From contig JADQAV010000043.1 in the NCBI GenBank assembly GCA_019775845.1, forward strand, positions 124,001 to 188,000: DNA of 64,000 nt. Reading direction: 5' to 3'. Below the pieces are notes generated by a model that was not told where the DNA came from, did not search any database, and saw nothing but the letters and a program-made list of their open reading frames with translations. Both the position numbers and the translations under genes were made by a program. Below are positions 22,507 through 33,233 of this stretch, in pieces. This stretch comes from Myrmaecium sp. VS I D KN 1 (taxonomy: Eukaryota > Ascomycota > Dothideomycetes > Valsariales > Valsariaceae). Position 1 is the first letter of the stretch, and every line of letters starts with the position of its first letter.

Positions 22507-24180
22507 ATGAACACCCTCACATCGTTTTTCCTGCTGTCACTTGCCGCAATCCCCCATGTCTCGGCCCATATGCAGATGATCAACCCGTATCCGATACGGA
22601 GTCCGTACGACCCGGACAATTCACAGAGCGATATGGACTATAACCTCCGCTCTCCTCTGTTGGCCGATGGATCCAATTACCCCTGCCGTGGGTACCAAAA
22701 TGATCCAATCCGCACGGTTGCGACGTACACTGCTGGCCAGGAGTACTCCATGTCGGTCGAGGGCACGGCCACGCACGGCGGCGGTTCCTGTCAGCTCTCG
22801 CTATCCTACGACAATGCGGGCACATTTCACGTCATCAAGTCCATGATCGGAGGCTGCCCTCTCAACTCCACCTACAACTTCACCATCCCCGAGTACGCCC
22901 CCAGCGGCACGGCCGTGTTTTCGTGGTCGTGGCTTAACAAGATCGGAAACCGGGAGTTCTACCAGAACTGCGCGCAGGTACAGATCGTCGGCACCTCCTC
23001 CGCCAGCAAGGCGAAGTTCATGGAACTTCCCTATATCTGGCGTGCGAACCTGGAAGGCCTCAACACCTGCGCCACTGTCGAGGGCGAGGACCCGGTCTTC
23101 CCGCATCCGGGCCCGGAAGTCCAGTACGGCGATGGGATGAGCAGTTCCTCCACCGTTACCTCAGGGGACTGCGATGAGCCTACTCCCTATGGCCAGACCT
23201 TTAATGGGACCGCTGAGCTGGCCTCATCGGTCTCCAGTGCTGCCTCGTCCACTTCTTCGTCTACAAAGGTTTCTACGAGCACGAGCAGCATCCGCACTTC
23301 CACCTCCTCGAAGGCCACTTCCTCCTCCACCAAGCTGACCTCCAGCACTTCGACTCGCTCAAGCACATCAAGCAAGCCCACAACAAGCTCTTCGACTCGC
23401 TCTACTACCTCGAGCACATCCACCAAACTCACGACCTCGAGCAAAGCCACTACATCCACCAAAGCCACGACCTCGAGCAAGTCGACCACGTCTTCCAAGG
23501 TCTCCACCACCTCCAAGACCTCCTCCACGTCCTCGAAGACTATCTCATCCACCTCCAAGACCTCCTCCACATCCAAGGCTTCTACCTCCACCTCCAAGAC
23601 TTCCACCACATCCAAATCTTCTACCACATCCTCCAAGTCTTCCACTACCTCTAAAACCTCCACATCCACCTCCAAAACCTCCACTACTTCCAAGACCTCC
23701 ACAACATCCTCCAAACTCACCACCACCTCCTCCAAGACCTCCACCTCAACCAAAGCAACCAGCACCAGCACCTCAAAACGCACCTCCACCCTCACCCTCA
23801 AAACAACCGGCAGCACCCTAATCACCATCTCCCGCCCCACCAGCACCAGCACCAGCACCCGCAAAACCACCTCCACCAGCTCCCGCCCCCTAACCACCTC
23901 CAGCAGCAGTCTCAAGCCCACAACAACAACCCCGACCCCAACCGCAACGAGCCCCGGCGCCGGCGTGCCAGACACCAGCGCGTCCGCGTCCGCGTACCCG
24001 GGCGGACCCTGCGGCACGGCGCTCAGCATGGCCTGCGCCGACGTCGGCGGCGGCATGGGCAGCGGCTGGATGCTGTGCGATCATGGGGCGTGGGTGCTCA
24101 TGGGTAGTGTGGCGTATGGCACTTGGTGTCGGAATGGCGTGATTGGGTTGGCGGATTGGTATCCGGGGCGGGTGGTGTAG
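22507..24180 (+). CDS. Secreted lytic polysaccharide monooxygenase, AA11 family, with C-terminal X278-like module
   Basis: A copper enzyme that oxidatively cleaves chitin outside the cell. From the ATG at 22507 a 20-residue signal peptide (MNTLTSFFLLSLAAIPHVSA) is removed to expose His as the first mature residue (HMQMINPYPIRSP), as the copper histidine brace requires. The second brace His is His90 of the preprotein in ATHGGGSCQLSL. The catalytic domain runs to about residue 235 with the expected cysteines (YPCRGY, GGCPLN, QNCAQV, NTCATV). About 240 residues of Ser/Thr/Lys linker follow (repeats of STSKTST type), then a Cys-containing end module (GGPCGTALSMAC, CDHGAWVLMGSV, GTWCRNG) like the X278 domain of Aspergillus AA11 enzymes. 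An in-frame ATG at 22492 would add MPSST, but the 22507 site has the better context (CCACCATG). The gene is a single exon of 557 residues. Confidence 0.92.
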   Translation: MNTLTSFFLLSLAAIPHVSAHMQMINPYPIRSPYDPDNSQSDMDYNLRSPLLADGSNYPCRGYQNDPIRTVATYTAGQEYSMSVEGTATHGGGSCQLSLSYDNAGTFHVIKSMIGGCPLNSTYNFTIPEYAPSGTAVFSWSWLNKIGNREFYQNCAQVQIVGTSSASKAKFMELPYIWRANLEGLNTCATVEGEDPVFPHPGPEVQYGDGMSSSSTVTSGDCDEPTPYGQTFNGTAELASSVSSAASSTSSSTKVSTSTSSIRTSTSSKATSSSTKLTSSTSTRSSTSSKPTTSSSTRSTTSSTSTKLTTSSKATTSTKATTSSKSTTSSKVSTTSKTSSTSSKTISSTSKTSSTSKASTSTSKTSTTSKSSTTSSKSSTTSKTSTSTSKTSTTSKTSTTSSKLTTTSSKTSTSTKATSTSTSKRTSTLTLKTTGSTLITISRPTSTSTSTRKTTSTSSRPLTTSSSSLKPTTTTPTPTATSPGAGVPDTSASASAYPGGPCGTALSMACADVGGGMGSGWMLCDHGAWVLMGSVAYGTWCRNGVIGLADWYPGRVV

Positions 24181-26496
24181 GGGAGGGGGGGTTTTTGTAG
24201 AGTGAGAAGGAGGGAGGAGAGATACCCTGGAAAGGTGATGGATTGAGAAAGTAAACTGAGATGACCCTGTTTATGATGATTGATTTGTCTTTTTGTGTTG
24301 GCATCGCATCGCATCGCTTGCGTTGGTTTTTGGGAGTCGATTTGCATCAGCGCTGGAAGGATGGAGATTAGAGTGTAAGGCATAGTAGTTCTATAGCATT
24401 GTTCTGTAATCGATATATCTTTCCCCATCCTATTTTCCCTCGGTATTTAAGGTATTACTTCTGGATCTCGATTTGAGAAATATATACCCATCTGCGAATT
24501 TCAGAGGGTTAGAAGTTCATAAGGAATTTTGGAACTTTGGAACTTCCGGCCTCGCTTCCCCCGCCGCACGGGCGCCCCAGATGCGACGTCGCGTCCTCAC
24601 ACCTCGTACGCACCTCACCCTATAACTACTCACCACTACACTACAACCACCACCGTCCATCATCAATCGCATCGCACCTCCAACTCCATAAGATCTCTCC
24701 CAGATCAAAAGCCTCATATCCAGTCCATCCCCCTCATCCCTTCGCGCGCCGAAGCTTCCCTCGCATCCTGCCTGCAATCCTTACTTACCTCCCCGCCCGC
24801 TTAGCCGAGTTTCCCCGCTCTGCTGCGCTGACGACGCCATTCACATCCCCGGGCTACGTGATCCCTGGCAGTGGCCACGCGTACGGTGTACTACGCGTGC
24901 GGGGGTGAGGGAGGGATGGAAGGACAGGGGGGAGGTCTTCCTCTTCGCAACGTTGACATTGATCGTTGACGATGACTGGCTGAAGTCACTTAGTCGTCCC
25001 TTTCGGTCCTCTTTTTCGGGGCGTTATACATCTAGGTATGTGCTGTTATTTCCTAGGATGAGGTGCTTCTTTTCTCCTCATCTCACGTCCTGCATTGTAG
25101 CGGGTATCGCCGCTGCGGACGGTGAGGTGGGCGTGTGCAGTCGTGAGTATCGCTGGCATGTACCTGTCTGTCAGTACCTAATACACATGTCGCCTATTCT
25201 TTTCCTCTACCTTGCCCGCAAGGCTTTCTTTTTCCTTTCCGTCTTACTTGCCGTGTGCCGTCAGATCCGTGAAGCCGTTTCTGCTTCCTCGCTTGCGCTG
25301 CTTTTTCTTCCTCTCTCCTTGTTTCGCTTCGTTCTCAGTCCTTCTATCACTATACACAACTAGTGTGGCAGCCGCACATTTCTTTTTCTGGAATCCCTCA
25401 CGGAACGCCATTCGGCATGTTATCCACCCACCACTGTCTTTTCCTTCAGCCACGTCCGCTCTCCTAAGCATCGCTTCCAGCCCCGGATGGACAGCTCTTT
25501 TCCCGTCATGCACCAAGGGGCGGCGAACTGGCTACAAACGGGTGCGGCCGCCATCCTGCCGAGCCGAACCCGGCACATGCTGCATGGTGAGCTTGTATTG
25601 CCGTCCTAAAAATGCTTGTCCGGTACAAGCCTCCCATTTTCCTTGGCTGCATGATCCTCTGGGCGAACATCCTTGTCGATGCAGGCTGCTCCCTTCTTCA
25701 CCTGTTTCGCCGACCAAGTCCGGGGCTCTTCACCAGTCTTTCAGAATGTGGAAGATTGCTCGTACCATTGGTCCTCGCACCTTGCAAATGCAACGGCTTC
25801 TTCACACTCCCGGGAGTTCCGCCGTGCATGCCCTCTTGTTCCCCACGCGAAGGTCCTTGCCGACGAGACGGCTGACCACTTCTGATCATCCCCGCCTGCG
25901 TTCACTGGATACCTCTCGCCCGGTCCTCAACCGGATGTGTCTGGATGGGCGGAATTCAATTCTCCATCCGTTCTTCAGGCTCTGGACATCAGAAACAGCC
26001 TCCCACTGGCTCTCCTCATCCAAACTACATCGTGATTATGACCGCCCCTACTTCAGCTCCGAGAAATGCCCTCGTTTCCCGGGTTTCTGACGGCGTTGAG
26101 GGACGAGTCAGCGTGTATTACCAGATGGATCATGTCGGATCCTTGCCAGCCTTCCCATTGATCTCCCCGTTTCCTCCCCGACTGGGACACTGATCTCACT
26201 TGACCAGAGCGATGAATAAGCTAATCCACCACCATCCTATCCAGGTAATGAGCTGGAAGTCTGCCCCGCTGCATCTTCGGCAGCGTAGAATCTTCCGACT
26301 GCAGCCTTCCCCTCTCTCTGGGCCCACTGTTAGGCAACGGTCCGCTGGAGATGCGGGAAGGTAATATGGACGGAAAGGCGAGGCATTGCTTACCCGCATC
26401 ATCCCGGGGTGACATATATAAACGGCGAAATCTCCAGTTTGCCTGGATCTTTTTCACCGCACTTCTGCCCTTGATTGTCTGATCACAGGTCCCTCA
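24181..26496. other. Intergenic region, 2.3 kb, no gene seen
   Basis: Contains the 3' side of the LPMO gene and the upstream region of the oxalate decarboxylase gene. Open frames across 24.5-26.2 kb read as Ser/Pro/Arg/Cys-rich filler without family motifs. The only clear element is the TATA box at 26415. Confidence 0.4.
26415..26422 (+). promoter_or_regulatory. TATA box of the oxalate decarboxylase gene
   Basis: TATATAAA lies 82 bp upstream of the ATG at 26497. Confidence 0.6.
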
Positions 26497-28318
26497 ATGG
26501 CTAAGCTCACCCTCGCTCTCGCGGCTGCCGCCACTCTCCTTCACGTCGCCGGCGCAGCTCCCCTTGCGCCACGCGCCGAAGAAAGCGGATCGTTACGCGG
26601 GCCGACCAACCTGCGCGGCTACTCCCCGACCAACACCCTCAGTTCCGAAGACACGGACGACTTTTCCTACACTCTCGTCCCGGGCCAGACGCAGGATGCC
26701 AACCTCGGCCTCTACCTCGACTTCTCGAATGTCGAACGGCCGCAGCCGATCCGCGGGTCCAAGGGCGGCAATGAGCCGGGACCAAGTGCGTTTCTGCGCG
26801 CCTCGCTACCAGTTCGATCGACTTGCTGATAGCTCTTTCAGATGAGAATGAGATCTCGAGGCAGAACTCGGACAAGTTGGCTCCCCCGGGCACTGACCAC
26901 GGACAGACCATCAACGCGCAGTGGCCGATGGGTAGGTGCTTCGTCTCTGCGAGGAAAGACGCTCGCTTGCTAACATCTGCATTTTAGCATTGAGTCATTC
27001 CAAGTAAGCCGATTGGACGACGCACTAATCGAATTGACTGACGACGGGTCACAGACTCGGCCTGAAGGGCGCGGGATGGTCCCGCCAGGAGAACACGGTG
27101 GTCATGCCGGATGCGACGCTCATGGCCGGCGTCGACATGCGCTTGGAGCCTGGCGGATACCGCGAACTACACTGGCACGTCGCGGGCGAGTGGTCGATCG
27201 TGCTGAACGGATCGGCGCGAATCCAGGTTCGTCCGTTCTCCTTCCCGGCGGGATTCGTGCGACATACTCACCAGACAGGCCGTGGATACGGATGGGCATA
27301 CGTTCGTCGATGATGTGACCAAGGGAGACGTGTGGTTCTTCCCGCCGTGAGTCCCGCAGTCGCTTCCCCGCGCGGAGCGTGTCGCTGATGAAAGGGCTGT
27401 AGCGGCATCCCCCACAGCATCCAGGGCCTCGAAGGCGGCGTTGAATTCATGCTTGTCTTTGACGATGGCGATTTCTCGGAGGATAACACCTTCCTCGCCT
27501 CGGAGATCTTTGCGCACAATCCGGTACGTGGTCTGCATCTTTCAGCGATGGCTTTGCCGTTCTCTATCATCATTCCAGGCCTAACTTAGCCACAGAAAGA
27601 GGTTCTCTCGAAAAACCTCAACGTCCCCGTATCCGCCTTCGACGACATCCCCGACGGCGAACTCTTCATCTTCCCCGGCACACCAGCACCCACCAACATC
27701 TCAGCCCAGAACATCACGGGCAGCGCAGGCATCCTGCCGCAAGCATCCTCCTACAGCTACCACTTCAGCGAGCAGGAGCCGCTCGAAGTGGCAGGCGGAA
27801 CGGTCAAGATCATCGACCCGGCGACGTTCCCGATCGCGAGCAAGTTCAGCGCGGCGCTGGTGACGATCCGGCCGGGCGCGATGCGGGAGATCCACTGGCA
27901 CCCGGACAGCGACGAGTGGAGCTTCTTCCTGGCGGGCCGGGCGCGGGCGACGCTGTTCACGCCGCCGAAGACGGCGACGACGTTCGACTTCCGCGCCGGC
28001 GACGTCGGCTACTTCCCCCAGAGCAACAGCCACTACATCGAGAACGTGGGGGATGAGGACGTGGTGCTGTTGGAGGTTTTGCAGGCGGATCACTTTAGCG
28101 GTGAGTGCATCCTTTTGAGATACGGGAGAGGATTCACCTAGGCTGACTTCAATTTGGGGAATGTTGTAGATATGAGCCTGGGACAGTGGCTCGGCCTCAC
28201 CCCGCCCCAGATCGTCGAGGATACCCTCAATTTGAGCCCGGAGACGGTGGCCAAGTTCAATCGGGAGAAGCAGTATGTGGTGCAGGGCTTGCCGCCGAAC
28301 GAGACGGTGAACTCGTAG
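26497..28318 (+). CDS. Secreted oxalate decarboxylase, bicupin
   Basis: Converts oxalate to formate and CO2 with manganese, typically to limit oxalate or buffer an acidified medium. I read eight exons: 26497-26785, 26842-26931, 26988-27003, 27055-27226, 27279-27346, 27403-27523, 27596-28100 and 28170-28318, giving 469 residues in consistent phase; the third exon is only 16 nt. The signal peptide is [20 protein letters not shown]. Cupin 1 has the metal set HWHVAGEW (His171, His173, Glu178) and a later IPHSIQG His. Cupin 2 has HWHPDSDEW (His352, His354, Glu359) and NSHYIEN. The stretch FSEDNTF between the two matches the position of the active-site lid in bacterial OxdC, favouring decarboxylase over oxidase. 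The enzyme family is clear; its role in this species is inferred. Confidence 0.93.
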
Positions 28319-29330
28319 GGTGGTGGGGGGACGGTGAGGATGGCCGCGAGGAGCGCAGGCGTCGATTAGGGGAGGGGTATGAATATTGTCTGCGAGGTGA
28401 GGGTGTCACACAGCTGTTAGATGGTCATTTACTCAGTCCCGTACCCATCGTCTTTTCTTCTTTTCCATCCGTAAACAACTCTGTCTCTCCCATGAGCTTT
28501 TTCTCGTCCCACTTCCCATCCGCCGTTGCTTCGCGTCGTCGTCTTCAGCCTCTCTCTACTCCAATCCATCTCCTTACCGTCTGCTTCCCCCTTCGGCCCA
28601 TCTCCAAGCTCATGTATACGGTCTCTCTCCGCCTCCGCCTCCGCTGTCTTGCGCTCCAGCGTACCCAGTCCCTGCACTGGCAGGACGTGTTGTTGGACCC
28701 ATGCAAACGTAGCGCGCTTGTCTGAGGTTGCGGATTAACAGGGAGCAACTTAGGTAGGTAGCCAGCGCAACGTAGCGCTAGGCGACAATGAGAGGACATG
28801 GTTTCACGGGCTGAGCTGTTGTTTTTATGAGTTTGAGTGTACTCGGCGCTGAGTTATTGCTCATGTTTGGCGCGGTTAGGGATGAGCACGTAGGAAGGGA
28901 GGACAGCGGATACGGGAGGTAATGTCACATGCAAGCGGAGCCTTGTTGGCTGTGTTTGTTGTTTTGGGTTTGCTATGTTTGGCTTTGCTGTTGTTATTGC
29001 CTTATCACCGGTCCTACCTCTCCTGCTTGTTCTCCAGTTCTCGTTCCTCTTCTTCCTCTTGTTCGCCGTCCTTCTTTCATCTCTCAACTACACCCGCACC
29101 TGCGAGAGGACGTTGCGTTGCTTGTGTCATCAAGTTATAAGAGTCGAACGATCAGACTCAGACGAGACGTCGGGCGGACGTTCTCTTCATCACCACCGCT
29201 TGATCGTCGCGACCGTCAAGCAGAGTAGGTATATCTTCCACCTTCCAACCAGAACCTCACAGTCATCAAGCCGTCCTCGCCTTCAAGTCGTCAATTAACC
29301 TCCCCCAGACAACCCACAAACAGGCCCACA
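28319..29330. other. Intergenic region, no gene seen
   Basis: This is the 3' side of the oxalate decarboxylase gene and the upstream region of the Gag-like gene. CT-rich patches occur at about 28440-28580 and 29020-29090. No clear promoter element or RNA gene was seen. Confidence 0.35.
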
Positions 29331-29776
29331 ATGGACCTCCCCAGCGCATCCCCAATGCCCTCCATCACCTCCCTGCAACCCGACCGCCTCCTCATCACTC
29401 TCCCCGGTCCAGGCGCCAACGCCGGCGCCAACGCCAGCATCACAACAACCATCCCCAAGCTGTGCGCGGACGGGCGCAACTACCCCATCTGGGCATCCAT
29501 CATGCGTTTCATCCTGCACACGCAAGGGCAGTGGCCGCCCATCGCAACAAGCGCGTCGGACGCACAGACGACGTCTCGCGCAACGACGCTCACGCTCGTG
29601 CTCAGCTTGGACGACGCGCTCGCAGCGGAATTCGGCGCCGTCGCCATGGCGGTGCGCGAGCCGGCGAAGCAGGTGTGGGACACGCTCCAGGCGCGGTTCG
29701 GAAGTGCCGAGGAGGAAGATGAAACCAAGTTCTCTTTTACCGCCCAGAATCATACAGGCGACGAGGAGGAGCTTCC

Positions 29777-29813
<37 letters not shown>

Positions 29814-30431
29814 CAAAAAACCCCCCTCGCCCCACGCAACCCAACCCCAGAAGCGCAACCCCAGCCCACGGAGCCCCCGCAACATCTGACCCCGCTCCTC
29901 AACCGCCTCCCAGACGACACCGCGCTCCGGCACCGGCAGAGCCATAATCGGAGCACGAGCTGGGCGTCCAACCGCGCGGACGCGGGGCTCGAGCCAGCCG
30001 GCGGCGACGCTGCGGCAGCAGCAGCAGCGACAGCAGAAGGGGAGGCAGCGAGCGGATCCTCGTCTCGCAGCTCCTCGGGCGTGTTGCTTCTCCTCGACCG
30101 CGCGGAACATGACAGTGACGAGGAGAGCGAAAGTGATGAGGAAGGAGGAGAGCGCGCGCCGCTCACGGCGTCATGGGTGGTTGGGCCGCTGGAGCGGGTT
30201 ACCCTCCCTGCCACGGCGGCGGAACGGCGGATTGAGAGGAGGGCGAGGGCGGGGGCGGCGAGGGTGCGGGCTGCGCAGGCGGAGCGGGGTGGGGAGGGTG
30301 GTGATGATGGTGGAGTGGAGGAGGAGAAGGAGAAGGATGTGCTGAGTGGACGGGCGTTGTTGGATGCGTTGAGGGGGGTGGATGGGGAGTGTGATGTGAA
30401 GGGGAAGGGAGAGAAGGAGGGAGCGTTGTGA
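29331..30431 (+). CDS. Copia-type Gag-like protein, whole-looking single ORF with polyglutamine tract
   Basis: The first 130 residues match the Gag pattern of Ty1/copia-type LTR retrotransposons and their host-adopted relatives: LCADGRNYPIWASIMRFIL, then W near QGQWPP, an Ala/Leu/Asp helix (TLTLVLSLDDALAAEF) and AKQVWDTLQARFG. After this comes an uninterrupted glutamine run (about residues 150-161, from a CAG/CAA repeat), a Pro-rich spacer, an acidic Asp/Glu/Ser patch (DSDEESESDEEGG) and a charged C-terminus. I see no zinc knuckle, no protease, integrase or reverse transcriptase nearby, and no terminal repeats. It is therefore either an old isolated Gag copy or a host gene derived from one. 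The frame is open over 366 codons, so it looks whole. Age cannot be judged from one copy. Confidence 0.6.
29779..29815 (+). repeat. CAG/CAA trinucleotide repeat (polyglutamine)
   Basis: Eight CAG followed by four CAA codons encode 12 glutamines inside the Gag-like ORF. Such tracts vary in length between strains. Confidence 0.9.
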
Positions 30432-33201
30432 GGGAAGGGAAAGAGGTTGGCACAGAAGGGCTAGTGGTTAGGATGGCTTCCTCTTCTTCCCTTTTCTGAT
30501 CACTGGGTGTGGTTGCTGTCATTGGGGAGAAACCCATCAAGGCGCGGAAGAAAAGAGATATAGACCGCGATGAAAGACGAACAAACTGGCTATGAAAAAG
30601 GAAAAAGGGACAAGGGTTTTGCTGTTTCCGTAGCTCGATCGCATGTGTCCTGCATATGATTACTATACAAGTATTACCTGCTCCTGTTGCTGTCGGCAAT
30701 GAAAGGGACGGACGAGAAAGTAGCAGGGAAGAAAAGACTTGAGTCAGAATTAAGACTTTCAACGAGCAATGAACGTGATTGACGTCTCCTCTACCTGAAC
30801 GTGAAATAATGAAGCATACGCCCTGGACAAAAAAAATCAGAGACTCTCATAGGAAAAAAGCATAAGCAATCAACAGCAAAAGAAAAAAACCCTACTCCCC
30901 TCATCCTCCAGCAAACCAATAAAGCATCTTCCAGTATTCCCTTCTGACACAGAGTGTGAGAGAGAGAACGACGCACGGACACCCGCACCGAAAGAACTTC
31001 AAAGGGGGTGAGGGTGAGGATGAGGGTGAGATGAGATACCCGCGCCCACCCGCCCACCCGCCCACCCGCCTTCCGCCCGCGCAAGATCAGCGAAGATCGG
31101 ATCGGCAAGGAGCACCAACCCCCCCCGAAAAAAATCTCCGATTGGGGAGAGTGAAAAGGGGAGGAGGGAGCACCACCACCATGATGTGGCTCAGACGCTC
31201 AACCCTTGGATTTTATTTTCTTTCTTCTCTCCTTTTTTTGAACCCCTTTCGGGGTTTTTGCAGAGAGAAGTAAGTAAGTCGGTGATCGGAAGATGGTGTA
31301 AAAGAAGGAAGGAAGGCTGGGAGGAGGGATGGGAGGGGTTGGAGGGGTAGCTGAGCTGAGCTAGCCAGCTAGTGAGCTGCCAACGTTAGCGAGAGAGGGG
31401 CGGACGACGAAGAAGAAGAAGAAAATAATAAGGAAAAGAAGAAGAAGAAAGAAGAAACGAAGAGACACGAGGATTCCAAATCCTGATGCATAGACCGGAT
31501 CACCGATTCTGCCTTCCTCTGCTGCTCAGATGCGGTGGTGTTGAAGGGAACGCGTTCGGACGTGACATAGGTAAGAGCAGTGGAGTTCCCCTCCTCTCCC
31601 CTCCATGCACGGCGCGAATCTCTTGCCCGCAACGGCGCTCCTGAGCAAAAAGCAAAGCTGCCATCCTGGCCTCCGCCTCAACCCCTCCTTCCCCTTCTCG
31701 AAGGGATCCCGAAGGGGGGAAGGGAGAGGAGGGTGGGATGGGGGTAAAGGCCGCGAGAAAGCGTGTGTTCCTGCGAGCTGCGGCGCACTTCGAGTGTCCA
31801 CAAAATGCCAAATCTGCCAGTCTGCCACTCGTGGACGACCGGATGAGGATGATGCCGGACCCCACGAGGCAAGAGGGGGATATCGATGTGGGGAAAGGAC
31901 ATGCATTGCCCAACCCCCCTCCCTTCGTCCCCTGATACCCGCCTCTCTTCTCTGACTCGTGATCAGAGGATCTCAGATGGTCCGATCGAGGAGAGGGGGA
32001 GGGGAAACATCGCAGGCACAAGATTTAGTCGTAGTCACAGGGTGAGCGCAAGGGTGAGCTCGGTCGATCACGCATACACGAGTGTTAGTTTGCAAACCTG
32101 CATGATCTCTCTTTCTCTTTCGTTCACTGTCCACGTTGTCGGTCCGCGCACGTTCAGGTACACATATCTAAGAACCCCGCTCGGAAAGGGGAAGGGGAGG
32201 GGGAGTGGGGGGAACTCCACTCGCGTTCGGAGAAAAAAACAAGAGGAATCCGATCACGAAAGGAAACACATGCACGTACATGAGAGAGGTACACTTGCAT
32301 CCCTCTTTCGTCCATGCGGCATCCGATCCTGTTGTGAAGGAGGAGAAGCACGCCTTCAGCAGACCAAAAAAAAGGCCTCACGAACGACACCAGCCTCAGG
32401 CGCGTGCACCAACATCACCTCCTCCACCACCACCACGCTATATGCATGCACGCACGCACGTCGTCCACTTGCCTGCTCTTCCGCCCCTCTCGACTCCATT
32501 CCTCCTCTCCCATCTTTCCATCTCGCACCAAGCGCAAACCCACGCTCCTGCTCATTCACCATCGGACGATGCGCATCGTGGAAGAGGCTGGTGATCGGAA
32601 GCAAAGCCTCCATGGCATTGTTGAAAAACCGGGGACGCGGCGGGGCCTGGGTGGATAGTCGATGAGGGCACTGACACTGTACATATGTGCTCTGAACTCC
32701 TCCCCGCTTACCACTGCCACCATCCGGCCATGGCCACGGCGATGCGCTCGCATGTGAGGGCCCCCCGGCCACGCGCGCAACTAACGAGTCAGGTCAGCGA
32801 GCAAGCATCCATATGCGGACAGTGCCATGGCTATGGCGAACCGCTTTGGGGGATCTCGCAAGATCCCTCGTGGGTTGCTGACTGCCTTTGGCGCTGAAAG
32901 AGGGGCGGGAAAAGGCGCATGGGGGGGTTGTTCAGCTTTCGATGCGTATCCTTCGTCTGCTGCGGCATACGCGCGCAGAACCAGAAGTAAGGCCGAGGCG
33001 AAAGGGAGGGGCATAAGCTTCAGATCGAACGTCTCCCAGCTGCAAGGGCTCAGTTTGAGGCGGCCAGGAGGGGTGAGCATTCCCTTGACGGTGATCCCAC
33101 GGCTGGTGCCCGGACGAGGAGAGGAACCATCCCATGGATATCGCAGCTCGATCTTCCCGCAACCAAGGCGGGGATTCCAACGAGTCAGCAAGGGTCTCCA
33201 A

Positions 33202-33233
33202 ATCTCAAGATCTCAGGATCTCAGGATCTCAGG
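33202..33233. repeat. Four tandem copies of an 8-bp unit (atctcagg)
   Basis: The unit atctcaag/atctcagg is repeated four times in a row. A second imperfect tandem repeat of about 28 bp follows (about 33263-33318, core gggacaaccaggacagg). Confidence 0.75.

Noticed and set aside
23187-24056. A 289-codon Val/Glu-rich open frame on the - strand
   Set aside because: Complement of the Ser/Thr/Lys linker of the LPMO gene; the repeated composition comes from that linker.
29779-29815. CAG repeat considered as an artefact outside a gene
   Set aside because: It lies in frame in the open Gag-like ORF and continues as CAA, still glutamine, so it is kept as a coding polyglutamine tract.
33202-33233. Tandem atctcagg repeats considered as a CRISPR-like array
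   Set aside because: There are no spacers between copies and the organism is a fungus; it is a simple minisatellite.
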